Positions 20,033-34,190 of a stretch of 64,000 nucleotides of DNA are shown here, piece by piece (the stretch's first letter is position 1; each line of letters starts with the position of its first letter). The stretch covers positions 214,925 to 278,924 of the forward strand of contig JAPTHR010000001.1 of the NCBI GenBank assembly GCA_029228645.1, written 5' to 3'. Origin of the DNA: Gammaproteobacteria bacterium Milos-ODIII6 (GTDB lineage: Bacteria > Pseudomonadota > Gammaproteobacteria > Chromatiales > Chromatiaceae). A program made the position numbers and the translations under genes. The notes below the pieces were generated by a model that was not told where the DNA came from, ran no database searches, and saw nothing but the letters and a program-made list of their open reading frames with translations.

Positions 20033-20572
20033 TTAGATTCCTAAATCGTGCGCCAGCTGCCCGAGCTGACCGGAAACCGAACCGTCGATGACCATGTCGC
20101 CGGCTCTCAGGCGGAAACCGCCGATCAGGTCCGGCTGGACCTCGCTGGTGATACGGACTTCGCGGCCCAGCTTGGCCTTGAGTGCATCCGACAGGCGCTG
20201 TTCCTGTGCCGGCTTGAGATCGAAGGCGGTGCTGACGTAAACGTCGATGGTGCCCTCGTGTTCCGCCTTGAGCCGCTCGAACGCGTCGGCAATCTCGGAG
20301 ACGACCCCGAGGCGACCGTTGCCCGCCAGCAGCTTGACCAGGTTCTGCCCTTCGTCATTCAGATGACCACCACCGATCTCGAGCATCAGCTCGCGCTTGT
20401 CATCGGCGGTCAGCCGCGGATTGGCCAGCAGCCCGGACAAGGCCGGGTCTTTGGCTGCCGTTCCCAGCAGGCCGAGCATGTCGGACCACAGGTCCAGCTT
20501 GTCCATTTCGACCGCACGCCGGAATACGGCTTCGGCATACGGTCGGGCGATAGTTGTAGCGTCTCCAGCCAT
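20033..20572 (-). CDS. atpH: ATP synthase F1 delta subunit
   Basis: 179 residues. N-terminal helical bundle (TTIARPYAEAVFRRAVEMDKLDLW) and a C-terminal domain with TSEVQPDLIGGFRLRAGDMVIDGSVSGQL, the AtpH signature. Peripheral-stalk protein joining alpha3beta3 to the b subunits. Separated from atpF by 9 bases. Confidence 0.96.
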   Translation of the reverse strand: MAGDATTIARPYAEAVFRRAVEMDKLDLWSDMLGLLGTAAKDPALSGLLANPRLTADDKRELMLEIGGGHLNDEGQNLVKLLAGNGRLGVVSEIADAFERLKAEHEGTIDVYVSTAFDLKPAQEQRLSDALKAKLGREVRITSEVQPDLIGGFRLRAGDMVIDGSVSGQLGQLAHDLGI

Positions 20573-20581
20573 GGGCCTGCC

Positions 20582-21052
20582 TTAGATCTGGTTGGCGACA
20601 GCTTCGACGATGTCTTTGTGCGCGTCTGCGTCAATCTCTTTGCGCAGGATCTTTTCCGCACCGGCAAGTGCCAGTTCGGCCACCTTGGAACGCAATTGCT
20701 CGCGCGCCTTGTTGGACTCCTGCTCGATCTCAGCTTTCGCGGCAGCCAGTTGGCGGGCGCCCTCTTCCTGCGCCTTGCCCTTAGCTTCCTCGACAATCAT
20801 CACTGCCTGCTTCTCGGCGTTGGCCTTTATCTCGGCTGCCTGTTGTTTGGCCTCGAGCAGCACCTTTTTGGCGCGTTCCTGCGCCAGCTCCTGCTCGTGG
20901 GCTCCACGTTCGGCGGCCGCCAGGCCATCGGCAATCTTGGCTTTACGCTCGTCCATTGCCCTGACCAGCGGGGGCCACACAAACTTCATGGTGAACCAAA
21001 CGAACACCGCGAAGGACACCAGCTGGGCAATAAGTGTCAGGTTGATATTCAT
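20582..21052 (-). CDS. atpF: ATP synthase Fo b subunit
   Basis: 156 residues. One N-terminal membrane helix ([25 protein letters not shown]) and a long charged helix that dimerises as the peripheral stalk. Length and Ala/Lys/Glu-rich composition match b of gammaproteobacteria. Follows atpE. Confidence 0.96.
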   Translation of the reverse strand: MNINLTLIAQLVSFAVFVWFTMKFVWPPLVRAMDERKAKIADGLAAAERGAHEQELAQERAKKVLLEAKQQAAEIKANAEKQAVMIVEEAKGKAQEEGARQLAAAKAEIEQESNKAREQLRSKVAELALAGAEKILRKEIDADAHKDIVEAVANQI

Positions 21053-21103
21053 CCCGAAACCTCGTTCAGACGAGAATTGATTCGATGTCTGTCATGCGGC
21101 CTG

Positions 21104-21349
<246 letters not shown>

Positions 21350-21385
21350 TTAGTTCAATCAGGTGGTAGTTAACGAATTCGTGGG

Positions 21386-22252
<867 letters not shown>

Positions 22253-22259
22253 TCATCTC

Positions 22260-22628
22260 TCAACTGGCGATCCGGTTCGCCAGTAGCGGGGGTAAAACCT
22301 GTACGACCAAGAAGGCGCCAAAAACAGCGACCGGGTTGATGTCCTGCAACACCTTCATCGCAATCGCGAAGACCAGGACGACGATGGCGATCTTGATCAC
22401 CTCTCCACCGTAGAACCGGGCAACGATCCGACCCGGCTCCTTCGCCCGGTAAGGCCCGAAGACCCAGAGCGCCAGCATCGCATTTCCGAGCCAGGCTGCA
22501 AAGCCCCCGATCAGCACATCGCGCGCGATCTGCAACCCGAACAAGCTCGCCAGGAGGGCGATCACCACGGAGGTGAGCACTTGCGCGAGCACCAATCGGC
22601 CGGCCCGACGAGCATCCAAATTGTGCAT
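22260..22628 (-). CDS. atpI: ATP synthase assembly protein AtpI
   Basis: 122 residues from the ATG at 22628, chosen because GGAG sits 6-7 bases upstream; an upstream start at 22652 lies close to the transcription start. Four hydrophobic helices with a basic N-terminus (ARRAGRLVLAQVLTSVV). AtpI helps assemble the c-ring and is poorly conserved, so the call rests on position before atpB, length and topology. Confidence 0.85.
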   Translation of the reverse strand: MHNLDARRAGRLVLAQVLTSVVIALLASLFGLQIARDVLIGGFAAWLGNAMLALWVFGPYRAKEPGRIVARFYGGEVIKIAIVVLVFAIAMKVLQDINPVAVFGAFLVVQVLPPLLANRIAS

Positions 22629-22675
22629 GCGCCACTCCGTGCAAGATCGCAAACGACCCTCTCGAAGCGGGGCGC

Positions 22676-22704
22676 AGTATAAGCATCCACTGTAATAAGG
22701 TCAA
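22676..22704 (-). promoter_or_regulatory. Sigma70 promoter of the atp operon
   Basis: On the minus strand TTGACC (22699-22704), a 17-base spacer and TATACT (22676-22681). Five of six consensus bases in each hexamer with ideal spacing. Predicted start near 22669, about 40 bases before atpI. Confidence 0.75.
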
Positions 22705-22717
22705 ACGATACTTTGAT

Positions 22718-22741
22718 AAAAAAGTCGCGGGTCAGGTCCCG
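22718..22741 (-). terminator. Weak terminator after parB
   Basis: On the minus strand CGGG-ACCTGA-CCCG is followed by CGAC and TTTTTT. The stem is only four pairs, so it is a modest candidate between parB and the atp promoter. Confidence 0.35.
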
Positions 22742-22762
22742 AACGGATCGCGCAACCCCAGC

Positions 22763-23653
22763 CTACTTGATGTGGGCAAGTATTCCCTCCAGCTCGTCGA
22801 GACTGTTGTAGCTGATCTCCAACCGCCCTTTGCCGCCGGCGCCTTGTTTGAGCGCCACCTTCGCGCCGAGGCGATCCGTAAGATCCTCGAGGAGACGCCG
22901 GATGTCGGGATCCTGTTCTGCGGCTGGCGGCCTGCTTTCCGCATGCCGGGTATTCAGCAGGCGCCGGACGAGCGCTTCCGCCTCGCGCACCGAGAGGCCC
23001 TTGCGCGCGACGTCTGCGGCGGCCTGCGCCTGTTGCGGCGCGCTTTTGAGCGCCAGCAGAGCGCGCGCGTGTCCCATCTCGATGGCGCCTTCCTCGAGCA
23101 GGGTCTTCACCGCCGGGTCAAGTTCGAGCAGACGAATCAGGTTGGTAACCGTGGTGCGCGATTTCCCCACCGCCTGGGCAACCTGTTGGTGGGTCAGGCT
23201 GAACTCCTCGAGGAGGCGATGCATGGCGCCCGCCTCTTCCAGGGGGTTGAGATCGTCACGCTGGATATTCTCGATAAGCGCCATCGCCATGGCGGCCTGG
23301 TCGTCCACCTGGCGCACCACCACCGGAACCTGCTCCAGCCCGGCCAACTGCGCGGCGCGCCAGCGTCGCTCACCGGCCACGATCTCGTACATCTCCGGAC
23401 CGGTTCGACGCACCACGATCGGCTGCACCATTCCCTGGGCAACGATCGAGTCCGCCAGTTCACGCAGCTTGTCTTCGTCAAAGAAGCGCCGCGGCTGATA
23501 GCGTCCGCGCTGGATCCGGTCGACCGGCAGGGCAGACGGCTCCCCCGTGGGGGCAGCGGGCTCCGTGGTTTCCGATTCTTGCGCGGGCTGCCCGGGTTGC
23601 GCGCCACCCAGGAGCGCGTCCAACCCACGGCCCAAGCCTCGTTTTTTCGCCAT
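22763..23653 (-). CDS. parB: Chromosome-partitioning protein ParB
   Basis: 296 residues. N-terminal low-complexity arm, then the ParB CTPase domain (RYQPRRFFDEDKLRELADSI, GERRWRAAQLAGL), the helix-turn-helix (THQQVAQAVGKSRTTVTNLI) and a C-terminal dimerisation domain. It binds parS and spreads as a CTP-dependent clamp near the origin. Two parS-like sites lie in recF in this window. Lies 11 bases after parA. Confidence 0.96.
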   Translation of the reverse strand: MAKKRGLGRGLDALLGGAQPGQPAQESETTEPAAPTGEPSALPVDRIQRGRYQPRRFFDEDKLRELADSIVAQGMVQPIVVRRTGPEMYEIVAGERRWRAAQLAGLEQVPVVVRQVDDQAAMAMALIENIQRDDLNPLEEAGAMHRLLEEFSLTHQQVAQAVGKSRTTVTNLIRLLELDPAVKTLLEEGAIEMGHARALLALKSAPQQAQAAADVARKGLSVREAEALVRRLLNTRHAESRPPAAEQDPDIRRLLEDLTDRLGAKVALKQGAGGKGRLEISYNSLDELEGILAHIK

Positions 23654-23664
23654 GATGCGGTGGT

Positions 23665-24447
23665 CTATGCAGGTGCAGTTCGGGGTTGATGGCGGCGGGC
23701 CATCTCGCTGGCGAGGGCCATGTAACTGATGGCGCCGCGCGAGGCCTTATCATACAGCATCACCGGGAGGCCGTGACTGGGGGCCTCGGCCACGCGTACG
23801 TTGCGCGGGATGATGGTCCGGAAGACCTTGCTCTCGAAGTGACTGATCAGCTGTCCGGAGACGTCATTGGCGAGATTGTTGCGCGGGTCGTGCATGGTAC
23901 GGACGATACCCTCGAGCTCCAGTTGCGGATTGCGGTGGGAGCGGATCTGGTCGATGGTCTCGAGCAGGGACGAGAGCCCCTCGAGCGCGTAGTACTCGGT
24001 CTGGATCGGTACGAGCACCCCGTCAGCAGCGACCAATGCATTCAGGGTCAGCATGTTGAGCGAGGGCGGACAGTCGATGAGGATGAAGTCGTAATCCGCT
24101 TTCACCCCTTCGAGCGCGAGCGCGAGACGTTTTTCACGCAGTGGTATGTCGAGCAGCTTGACCTCTGCCGCGGTCAGGTCGGCATTCGACGGCAACACGT
24201 CGAACAGACTGTTGACGCTCGGCTTGATCGCCTCACGTGCCGGCATTTCCCCGAGCAGGACCTCGAGGACCGAGTGATCCAGCTCGTATTTATCCACCCC
24301 GCAGCCCATGGTCGCGTTGCCCTGGGGATCGAGGTCGATCAGCAATACCTTTCTCTTCATGTCCGCCAGCGAGGCAGCGAGATTCACTGCCGTGGTGGTC
24401 TTGCCCACCCCGCCCTTTTGATTCGCTACACAGATGACGCGTCCCAT
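23665..24447 (-). CDS. parA: Chromosome-partitioning ATPase ParA/Soj
   Basis: 260 residues. Deviant Walker A KGGVGKTTT (residues 11-19), Walker A' LLIDLDPQGNAT and Walker B DFILIDCPPSL. This is the short chromosomal Soj type without an N-terminal helix-turn-helix. It works with ParB downstream in moving the origin region. Gene order rsmG-parA-parB is typical. Confidence 0.96.
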   Translation of the reverse strand: MGRVICVANQKGGVGKTTTAVNLAASLADMKRKVLLIDLDPQGNATMGCGVDKYELDHSVLEVLLGEMPAREAIKPSVNSLFDVLPSNADLTAAEVKLLDIPLREKRLALALEGVKADYDFILIDCPPSLNMLTLNALVAADGVLVPIQTEYYALEGLSSLLETIDQIRSHRNPQLELEGIVRTMHDPRNNLANDVSGQLISHFESKVFRTIIPRNVRVAEAPSHGLPVMLYDKASRGAISYMALASEMARRHQPRTAPA

Positions 24448-24492
24448 GAACGGAGTCCGTTGGTTATGCCGGGCCGGACATGATAGCGATCC

Positions 24493-25185
24493 TCATGCGG
24501 GTTGACCATGCGCCAGGGCATCCTGCGGGCCAATCAGAACGAGGTTGCGCTCACCCTGCTCGGCCGGCACCTTGAGACGCTCGACCCGGTAGCCCATGCC
24601 CGCCGGGATGATTCGCGGTTCCAGCTCCGCCAGGCCACTCTTCATCGCCGCCCAGATTCCCGCAGGGGCGCGCAGATGGGCGGTCAGGGCGAGCATCTCT
24701 TCGAGGTCGGCGAATGCCCGGGAGAGGATGATGTCGAAGCCGTCCGGGTCGCTCATTGCCTCGACCCGCTGCTGGCGCACGCTGACGTTGTCCAGATCGA
24801 GTTGCATGATCGCCTGGCGCACGAAACGGACCTTCTTGCCGTTCGAGTCCAACAACACGAAACGATGCTCCGGCAGCGCAATCGCCAGGGGAATGCCCGG
24901 CAATCCGGCACCGGTGCCGACATCCAGAACACGCGGACCACGCACCCAGGGAAGGATGGAAAGGCTGTCGAGCAGCTGGCGCGAAACCATGCGCTGCGGG
25001 TCTCTGACCGCGGTCAGGTTGAAGGCACGGTTCCACTTCTCCAGCAGGGCGAGGTAGTCGAGCAGGCGTTGTTGTTGTGCCGCTGAAAGCGCCAGGCCCA
25101 GCTCTGCCAAGCCCTCGCGCAACTGGCGCTGCCACTGTTCATGGTCGGCGGGTGAAGGGTCCTTTCTCGGCATCATGGCGCCCAT
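24493..25185 (-). CDS. rsmG: 16S rRNA (guanine-527-N7)-methyltransferase
   Basis: 230 residues from the first ATG at 25185; ATGs at 25176 and 25173 are equally possible. SAM-binding motif VLDVGTGAGLPGIPLAIALP, preceded by NAFNLTAVRDP-like RAFNLTAVRDPQRM, the GidB signature. Methylates G527 of 16S rRNA. It lies 45 bases upstream of parA. Unusually, yaaA separates it from mnmG. Confidence 0.95.
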   Translation of the reverse strand: MGAMMPRKDPSPADHEQWQRQLREGLAELGLALSAAQQQRLLDYLALLEKWNRAFNLTAVRDPQRMVSRQLLDSLSILPWVRGPRVLDVGTGAGLPGIPLAIALPEHRFVLLDSNGKKVRFVRQAIMQLDLDNVSVRQQRVEAMSDPDGFDIILSRAFADLEEMLALTAHLRAPAGIWAAMKSGLAELEPRIIPAGMGYRVERLKVPAEQGERNLVLIGPQDALAHGQPA

Positions 25186-25290
25186 TATCCGGGATCGACC
25201 GTGCCCGGCGATACCCTTGGCGCAACCCGGCAGGGCTGGCGATTCGTTTCGCTGCGTGCGAGCGCTGGGCGGTCGCGCGGTGACAGGCTC

Positions 25291-26055
25291 CTAGCGGGTG
25301 AAGACCCAGGTGTCGCCCTTCGACAGCGATTCGTTCCAGGCGTATCCGGCGTAGTCGAAGCCCTTGATGTCTTCCGGATTATCGATCCGGTCGCGAATGA
25401 TGTAGCGGCTCATCAGGCCGCGCGCCTTCTTGGCGAAAATGCCGATCATCCTGTAGCCGTCGTCGCGCTTTTCCTTGAACTGCGGGGTGATGATGCGTCC
25501 GTGCAGGTTTTTCGGCTTGACCGACTTGAAGTATTCGTTGGAAGCGAGGTTGACGAGTACATCATCGCCTTGCGCGGCCAGTTGCTCGTTCAGTCCCGCG
25601 GTGATGATGTCGCCCCAGAACGCATACAGGTTCCTGCCGCGCGGATTCTCCAGCGCGGTGCCCATCTCGAGTCGATAGGGCAGCATCAGGTCGAGTGGGC
25701 GCAACAGCCCGTACAGGCCGGACAGCATGCGCAGATGCTGCTGGGCGAAATCGATATCGGCTTTGCTCAGGCTGTCCGCATCCAACCCGGCGTAGACATC
25801 CCCCCTGAACGCGAACAGCGCCTGCTTGCCGTTGTCCTTGCTGATCCTGGCTGTCCATGCCTGGTAGCGGTCGTAGTTGAGCCGCGCCAGCTTGTCGCTG
25901 AGTTTCATCAGGTCTGCAATCTGCGCGACCGAATAGCCGCGCAGGATGTCGATCAGCTGCTGCGACTCTCCGAGCAGGGCCGGCATGCTGGTTTTCTCCA
26001 CAGGCGCGGGGTTGTCGTAATCGAGTTTCTTGGCGGGCGAAATGACAATAAGCAC
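25291..26055 (-). CDS. yaaA: Peroxide stress protein YaaA family
   Basis: 254 residues over the whole UPF0246/YaaA family: LIVISPAKKLDYD at the start, YAGLDADSLSKADIDFAQQHLRMLSGLYG, PLDLMLPYRLEMG and NLASNEYFKSV. In E. coli YaaA limits free iron and DNA damage under peroxide stress. It is inserted between mnmG and rsmG, which are often adjacent; it follows mnmG by 19 bases and is likely co-transcribed. Confidence 0.93.
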   Translation of the reverse strand: MLIVISPAKKLDYDNPAPVEKTSMPALLGESQQLIDILRGYSVAQIADLMKLSDKLARLNYDRYQAWTARISKDNGKQALFAFRGDVYAGLDADSLSKADIDFAQQHLRMLSGLYGLLRPLDLMLPYRLEMGTALENPRGRNLYAFWGDIITAGLNEQLAAQGDDVLVNLASNEYFKSVKPKNLHGRIITPQFKEKRDDGYRMIGIFAKKARGLMSRYIIRDRIDNPEDIKGFDYAGYAWNESLSKGDTWVFTR

Positions 26056-26074
26056 AGCAGTCTCCGTCGCCTGT

Positions 26075-27961
<1,887 letters not shown>

Positions 27962-28221
27962 TCGCCTGTCCCCCGTGAAACCCTCACATTTTAGCAATAC
28001 CGGCCGCTATATAGCCCTGATCAGTGAATTGATTGTGTAAACTGTTGCCAGACTTGACTGGCTGTGAGTCATCGTGATCTACGGAAGGTTCCGGTTTATC
28101 CCTGCTCAGGCTTATTCAATGGCAGGCATGCCTCCCCCGCACCGCCCTTGTGGCGCCTCATCTCCACGCTTGTGGGCCGGTGACCGCCTTTTTCCCCGAG
28201 TTCTAACCAAGGTACCCGGCT

Positions 28222-29132
<911 letters not shown>

Positions 29133-29136
<4 letters not shown>

Positions 29137-30074
29137 ACGCGCTGCGCCGGCGTTTCTACCGGATGTTGCGTCGCCAGCGCCTGACCACGACTGCACCGGC
29201 GCGCATCGGTCGCAGGCACATCTATATCCTGCCGACGCGTTATGGCTGGCTGTTCGCGCTGCTGCTGGTGCTGATGCTGGTCGCCTCGCTGAACTACGAC
29301 AACAACCCCGCCTACCTGCTCACTTTCCTGCTGTTCAGCCTGGCCGCCAACGGCATGTACTTCACCTGGCGGAATCTGTATGGACTGGAATTGCGCCTGC
29401 GTTCGCCGGAACCGGTCTTCGCCGGAGAAAATCTGACGCTCCACTTGCAACCTTCGCAGGGATCACGCCCGGCGCTGGCATTCTGTATCGCCGGACAGGT
29501 GTTCCTGCACGACCTGGAGAAAATCAGTGCGCCGGTCGGGCTGCGAATACCCGCTTTGGAACGCGGCTGGATGCAGCCCGGTGAGCTCGAGATCACGAGT
29601 AGTTATCCGCTCGGGCTTTTTCGCGCCTGGTCGATTCTGGAGCTGGCCGAAGTGCTGGTCTATCCCCGTCCGGCGGCCGAGGCGGAACTGCCCCCGGACG
29701 GGATGGGCGAGCAGGACGACAAGGCATCCGAACAGGAGGGTGACGAGGAGTTCTATGCACTGCGCGACTTCAGGCCCGGGGATCCCCTGTCGCACATCCA
29801 TTGGAAGGGGCTGGCGCGGGAACGCGGGCTGATGACCAAGCAGTTCAGCGGCCCGGGCGTGGAGGAACCCGTCGTGATCGATTGGGCGGGATTCGCACCG
29901 CATGACACCGAAACCCGTCTGTCGCTGATGACCCGCCTGGTCATCGATGCCGAACAGGCCGGACGCGCCTATGGCTTGTCACTTCCCGATACGCTGATCG
30001 ACCCGGCGCTCGGTACCCGCCAGTTGCATCGTTGCCTGCAGGCGCTGGCGCTGTTTCGTAAGAGGCGGGCATGA
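29133..30074 (+). CDS. DUF58-domain membrane protein
   Basis: 313 residues from the GTG at 29133, which overlaps the moxR stop (GTGA). Although the frame is open 816 bases further upstream, that part lies over moxR. Two membrane helices (about 33-75, GWLFALLLVLMLVASLNYDN and YLLTFLLFSLAANGMYFTW) precede the DUF58 domain with the signature LRDFRPGDPLSHIHWKGLARER. It is a partner of MoxR in membrane-associated assembly or maturation. Second gene of the operon. Confidence 0.88.
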
Positions 30075-32053
30075 CGAGGCTGAGCGACACACTCAACGAT
30101 ATACCCCTGGGCTCGCGCCAGGTCGGCGGCCTGGTGCTGCTTCTGGCAGCGGCAATTATTCCGCATGCCGCCAACCTCGGGGTCCCGTTCATCCTGTTCT
30201 TTCTGGTCACCGCGCTGTGGCGCCTGGGCAGCGTGCGCTGGCACACCGGACTGCCCGGGAAATGGCTGTTGCTGCTGCTGATGCTGGTTGGCCTGGGGCT
30301 GGTATTCAGCAATATCTCACTGCGTGACGGCCGACTCGCCGGGACCGCCCTGCTGATCGTGATGCTGGGACTGAAGCTGCTCGAGCTGAAAAGTCACCGC
30401 GATATGTATATCTGCATCTTTCTTGGCTACTTCGTGGTTCTGACCCAGTTTCTGTTCAATACCAGCCTGTGGCTGGCGCTTTACCTGTTTGCGCTTTCCC
30501 TGCTGTTGACCGGTCTGCTGGTCGGGATCAACCGATGCCGCTTCGACGCGCGTGCGATCCTTGCCTCTGCCTCGATCCAGATCGGTGTTGCCCTGCCCCT
30601 GGCACTGCTGCTGTTCGTGCTTTTCCCGCGTCTCGACTCTCCCCTCTGGGCGATAAAACTGCACGACGATACCGCTTTCACCGGGATATCCGGAGACATC
30701 CGCCTCGGGGATATCGGCCAACTGAGCCAATCCAAAGCGCTCGCCTTTCGCGCGGATTTCGATGCTGACCCACCGCTACCCGCGTACCTTTACTGGCGTG
30801 GACCCGTGTTGTGGAAGTTCGACGGCCGGACCTGGACGGCGGGAGAGGATCGCAAGCCGACGCGCTCGGTCGAGGTCGACCCGGAATCACGGATCGACTA
30901 CGAGATCACCCTCGAACCCAGCGGACAAAAATGGGTATTCGCCCTCGACATACCGACGGACTTCCCCGACAGGCTGAGACTCAACCAGCACAGGCAACTG
31001 CTCAGCGCCGAGCCGATCGAGAAACGCTCCCTGTACCGCCTCAGTTCGCACATCCGTTACCGTCTGGATGAACTGAGCGCAGCGCAACGCGAGCAGGGTC
31101 TGCAGCTGCCCGACAGAGTCGGTGTGAGGACCCGTGCGCTCGCCGCCAGCTGGCGGGATCGCCACCCGCAGGACGACCGCGCTGTGCTCGCCGAAGCGTT
31201 GCGCTTTTTCAACCAGGAGGCCTTCGTCTACACCTTGTCTCCAGGCGTACTGGACGAGGATCCGGTCGAGCAATTCCTGTTCGAAAACCGGCGTGGCTTC
31301 TGTGAGCACTATGCCAGCGGCTTCACCGTCCTGATGCGCCTCGCCGGAATTCCTGCGCGCGTGGTGGCGGGTTACCAGGGCGGCAGCCGCAATCCCCTCG
31401 GCGGCAGTCTGAGCGTATACCAGTCGGATGCGCATGCCTGGTCCGAGGTATGGCTCGACGGGGAGGGCTGGGTGCGGGTCGATCCAACCGCCGCGGTGGC
31501 GCCGGAACGGGTGGAGAACTCCATTGATATCGCGGGTTCCGCGCAAGGGGGCCGGGTCATTTTCGACTCCGCCTCGGTCAATTGGCTGAAACGCTTCGTC
31601 CGGGGCGGCGGTTGGATGGTGGATGCGATCGAGTTCAACTGGAATCGCTGGGTGCTGGGGTTCAATCCTGAAAGGCAGAAAAGCCTGATGCAGCGGGTTG
31701 GTCTGTCGCAGCTTGGGCATTATGCGCCTGCCGTGGTGCTCTCTGTGCTGCTGACGGTGGCGCTGGTCGTGGTCTTTTTCCTCGGCCGACGTTACCGTGG
31801 CATCGAGGCACGCGATCCCCTCAGAAGGGATTGGAACCGCTTCCTCGCCAAGCTTCGCCGTGCCGGTCTGGATCTCCCCCCCTGGCTTGGACCGGAGGCC
31901 GTACTCGGGCGGGCCGAGGAACGCTGGCCGAGGCATGCCAATGATCTTCGTGAAATCACCCGCCGCTACGTACAGCTGCGCTACGGGACGCTGAGTAGCC
32001 CGGTCTACCGCAAACAGTTGCGCACCCAGATCAGGCAATTGCGGATCAGTTGA
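30071..32053 (+). CDS. TgpA-like transmembrane transglutaminase (DUF3488-transglutaminase)
   Basis: 660 residues; ATG overlaps the DUF58 stop (ATGA). Several N-terminal membrane helices (about 20-180), a periplasmic transglutaminase-like core with Cys in RRGFCEHYASGF, His in DAHAWSEVWL and Asp in VRVDPTAAV, another membrane helix (about 560-580) and a cytoplasmic tail. Matches TgpA of Pseudomonas, which is encoded in the same MoxR-DUF58 context and is needed for viability there. Its end overlaps murI, convergently, by 8 bases. Confidence 0.9.
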   Translation: MTRLSDTLNDIPLGSRQVGGLVLLLAAAIIPHAANLGVPFILFFLVTALWRLGSVRWHTGLPGKWLLLLLMLVGLGLVFSNISLRDGRLAGTALLIVMLGLKLLELKSHRDMYICIFLGYFVVLTQFLFNTSLWLALYLFALSLLLTGLLVGINRCRFDARAILASASIQIGVALPLALLLFVLFPRLDSPLWAIKLHDDTAFTGISGDIRLGDIGQLSQSKALAFRADFDADPPLPAYLYWRGPVLWKFDGRTWTAGEDRKPTRSVEVDPESRIDYEITLEPSGQKWVFALDIPTDFPDRLRLNQHRQLLSAEPIEKRSLYRLSSHIRYRLDELSAAQREQGLQLPDRVGVRTRALAASWRDRHPQDDRAVLAEALRFFNQEAFVYTLSPGVLDEDPVEQFLFENRRGFCEHYASGFTVLMRLAGIPARVVAGYQGGSRNPLGGSLSVYQSDAHAWSEVWLDGEGWVRVDPTAAVAPERVENSIDIAGSAQGGRVIFDSASVNWLKRFVRGGGWMVDAIEFNWNRWVLGFNPERQKSLMQRVGLSQLGHYAPAVVLSVLLTVALVVVFFLGRRYRGIEARDPLRRDWNRFLAKLRRAGLDLPPWLGPEAVLGRAEERWPRHANDLREITRRYVQLRYGTLSSPVYRKQLRTQIRQLRIS

Positions 32054-32834
32054 AGCCCTCCACAGAGATTTCGCTCCGGCCAAGATAGCGGCTCGCGAAA
32101 TCGGCGAGTTGCGCGCTATTCCCTGAAGTGAAAAGACGCAGGCGCGGCATGCCGGCGGGTGCAGGGGTCACTTGCGGCGGGCAACCCAAACGACGCTCCA
32201 GTTCGGCGCTGACGGCCGAGCCCGGATCGATTATTCGCGCGGTTTTTCCTACTACTTCTCCTATCTGGTTTTCTATTATCGGAAAGTGAGTGCACGCTAA
32301 CACCCACGTATCGATGCCCTTGTCGCGCAAGGGGGCCAGATCGCGGGCCACCTGCTCGGCGAAACCCGGCTGCAAGTGAAGACCCGCCTCGATCGACTCG
32401 ATCCAGTGATGAGGCGCGAGTTCATACAGGTCGATGCCGCCAGCGTGGCGCTCTCGCAGATCCGCATAGCGGCTGCTCGCGAGCGTGGTCGCGGTTGCCA
32501 GGACAGCCACCCGTCCGCTCTCGCTGAGTGCGCCAGCCGGCTTCAGCGCGGGCTCCATCGCGACCACCGGAATCGTGAGTTGCGCCCGAATCCTCTCTGC
32601 GGCCAACGCTGTCGCGGTATTGCACGCGATGACCAGCGCCCCGGCGCCCTGGGCCTGCAACCAGCGTGCAATATATAGTGAGCGATCACTTACCCAGCTG
32701 GCTTCTTTTTTCCCGTACGGAGCGTGGGCCGAATCGGCGACATACAGAAAATCCGCGTGTGGCAACCGCGCCATCGCATGGCGCAGCACGCTGAGGCCTC
32801 CCAAGCCCGAGTCGAAAAAGCCTATAGCGGTCAT
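32046..32834 (-). CDS. murI: Glutamate racemase
   Basis: 262 residues. [13 protein letters not shown] at the start, catalytic cysteines in [11 protein letters not shown] and [10 protein letters not shown]. Makes D-glutamate for peptidoglycan. Its ATG overlaps the mnmE stop by 4 bases (ATGA), so it is coupled to the mnmE transcript, an uncommon neighbour. The coding sequence contains one SlmA-like palindrome at 32677-32691. Confidence 0.95.
   Translation of the reverse strand: MTAIGFFDSGLGGLSVLRHAMARLPHADFLYVADSAHAPYGKKEASWVSDRSLYIARWLQAQGAGALVIACNTATALAAERIRAQLTIPVVAMEPALKPAGALSESGRVAVLATATTLASSRYADLRERHAGGIDLYELAPHHWIESIEAGLHLQPGFAEQVARDLAPLRDKGIDTWVLACTHFPIIENQIGEVVGKTARIIDPGSAVSAELERRLGCPPQVTPAPAGMPRLRLFTSGNSAQLADFASRYLGRSEISVEGFN
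32677..32691. promoter_or_regulatory. SlmA-like palindrome 1 (in murI)
   Basis: agtgagcgatcactt. Core GTGAGCGATCAC matches 10 of 12 bases of the E. coli SlmA site GTGAGTACTCAC. Lies within coding sequence, as many such sites do. Confidence 0.5.
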
Positions 32835-34183
32835 TTTCCGATACAGAAACTGGAGAAGATCTCCCCGAGCAGGTCATCCGCCGAGAATTCACCCGTGATC
32901 TCGCCGAGCGACATTTGCGCCTGCCGCAGGTCTTCCGCCAAAAGCTCACCGGAAAAGCTTTGATGCAAGGCCGCACTGCCCGCCGCGAGGTGCGCATGGG
33001 TTCGTTCCAGGGCCTCGAGATGGCGACGACGCGCCAGAAATTCGCCCTCGGCGCCCTGCACCAGGCCCATGCTCGAGCATAGGTGGTCCCGCAGTTCACC
33101 GACGCCGGCGCCGCTGCGCGCACTGATACGGACTTCGCTCGTGTCGTCGACCCGGTGCAGTCCCGGGGCAGCCCCGCTGCGATCCACCTTGTTGTGAACG
33201 AAGGTAACCGGAACGCCGGGCGGCAGGAGGGATGGATCGAAAGCACTGTGCTGGGGATCCGCATCCCCGTCATACACCCAAAGAATTCGATCAGCGACCT
33301 CGATCTCCTGTTGCGCGCGCTCCACCCCGATACGTTCGACCTGGTCCATGGTTTCGCGCAGACCCGCGGTATCAACCAGGTGCACCGGCATGCCATTGAT
33401 CTGAATGTGCTCGCGCAACACGTCGCGCGTGGTGCCCGGGACATCCGTGACGATGGCCCTCTCCGATCCGGCCAACGCATTCAGCAGGCTCGACTTGCCG
33501 GCGTTCGGCAGACCGGCAATGACCAGCGTCATGCCATCCCGAAGAACGCGGCCCTGCTGCGCCGACTGCTGCAACGATTGCAGCTCCGCGATCAGGTCTT
33601 TCAGATCACCTTGCACCCGACCATCGGCGAGGAAATCGATTTCCTCTTCCGGAAAATCGATCGCGGCCTCCACGTACATGCGCAGCCGGACCAGGCCCTC
33701 GAGCAGATGATGTACGCGCTCGGAGAACTCACCCTCCAGCGATCGAACCGCAAGGCGCGCCGCGGTGCGGGTTTCACTGTCGATCAGGTCCGCGATCGCC
33801 TCTGCCTGGGCGAGGTCGAGTTTACCGTTGAGGAAGGCCCGTTCGCTGAATTCGCCGGGGCGCGCAAGACGGGCGCCGAGTTCAGCGCAACGCTCCAGCA
33901 GCATGTCCATGACCACTGGACCACCGTGGCCCTGCAGCTCAACCACATCCTCGCCGGTAAACGAATGCGGGGCCTCGAAGCCCAACAGCAGGCCTTCGTC
34001 GATCACCCCACCATCGGCACTGCAGAAACGCACGAGTTGCGCGGCACGCGCGATCGGAGCCCGGCCGCTGATGACGCCGCCGATATGCAACGCCTGTGGA
34101 CCGGAAATGCGCACGATGCCAATACCACCACGACCCGGGGGAGTGGCAACGGCCGCGATCGTGTCGACGACCGGTTGAATCAA
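32831..34183 (-). CDS. mnmE: tRNA uridine modification GTPase MnmE
   Basis: 450 residues from the TTG at 34183, preceded by AAAGG about 12 bases upstream. A TTG at 34213 would add ten residues and overlap yidC by 23 bases; the choice is uncertain and no ATG is available. N-terminal folate-binding domain ([16 protein letters not shown]), G domain inserted in the helical domain ([33 protein letters not shown]) and the C-terminal CIGK cysteine motif. Works with MnmG. Confidence 0.96.
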   Translation of the reverse strand: MIQPVVDTIAAVATPPGRGGIGIVRISGPQALHIGGVISGRAPIARAAQLVRFCSADGGVIDEGLLLGFEAPHSFTGEDVVELQGHGGPVVMDMLLERCAELGARLARPGEFSERAFLNGKLDLAQAEAIADLIDSETRTAARLAVRSLEGEFSERVHHLLEGLVRLRMYVEAAIDFPEEEIDFLADGRVQGDLKDLIAELQSLQQSAQQGRVLRDGMTLVIAGLPNAGKSSLLNALAGSERAIVTDVPGTTRDVLREHIQINGMPVHLVDTAGLRETMDQVERIGVERAQQEIEVADRILWVYDGDADPQHSAFDPSLLPPGVPVTFVHNKVDRSGAAPGLHRVDDTSEVRISARSGAGVGELRDHLCSSMGLVQGAEGEFLARRRHLEALERTHAHLAAGSAALHQSFSGELLAEDLRQAQMSLGEITGEFSADDLLGEIFSSFCIGK

Positions 34184-34190
34184 CTTCGGT

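Noticed and set aside
22575..22586. gtgagcacttgc in atpI as a SlmA-like site
   Set aside because: One fixed position fails and the flanking A/TT bases are absent.
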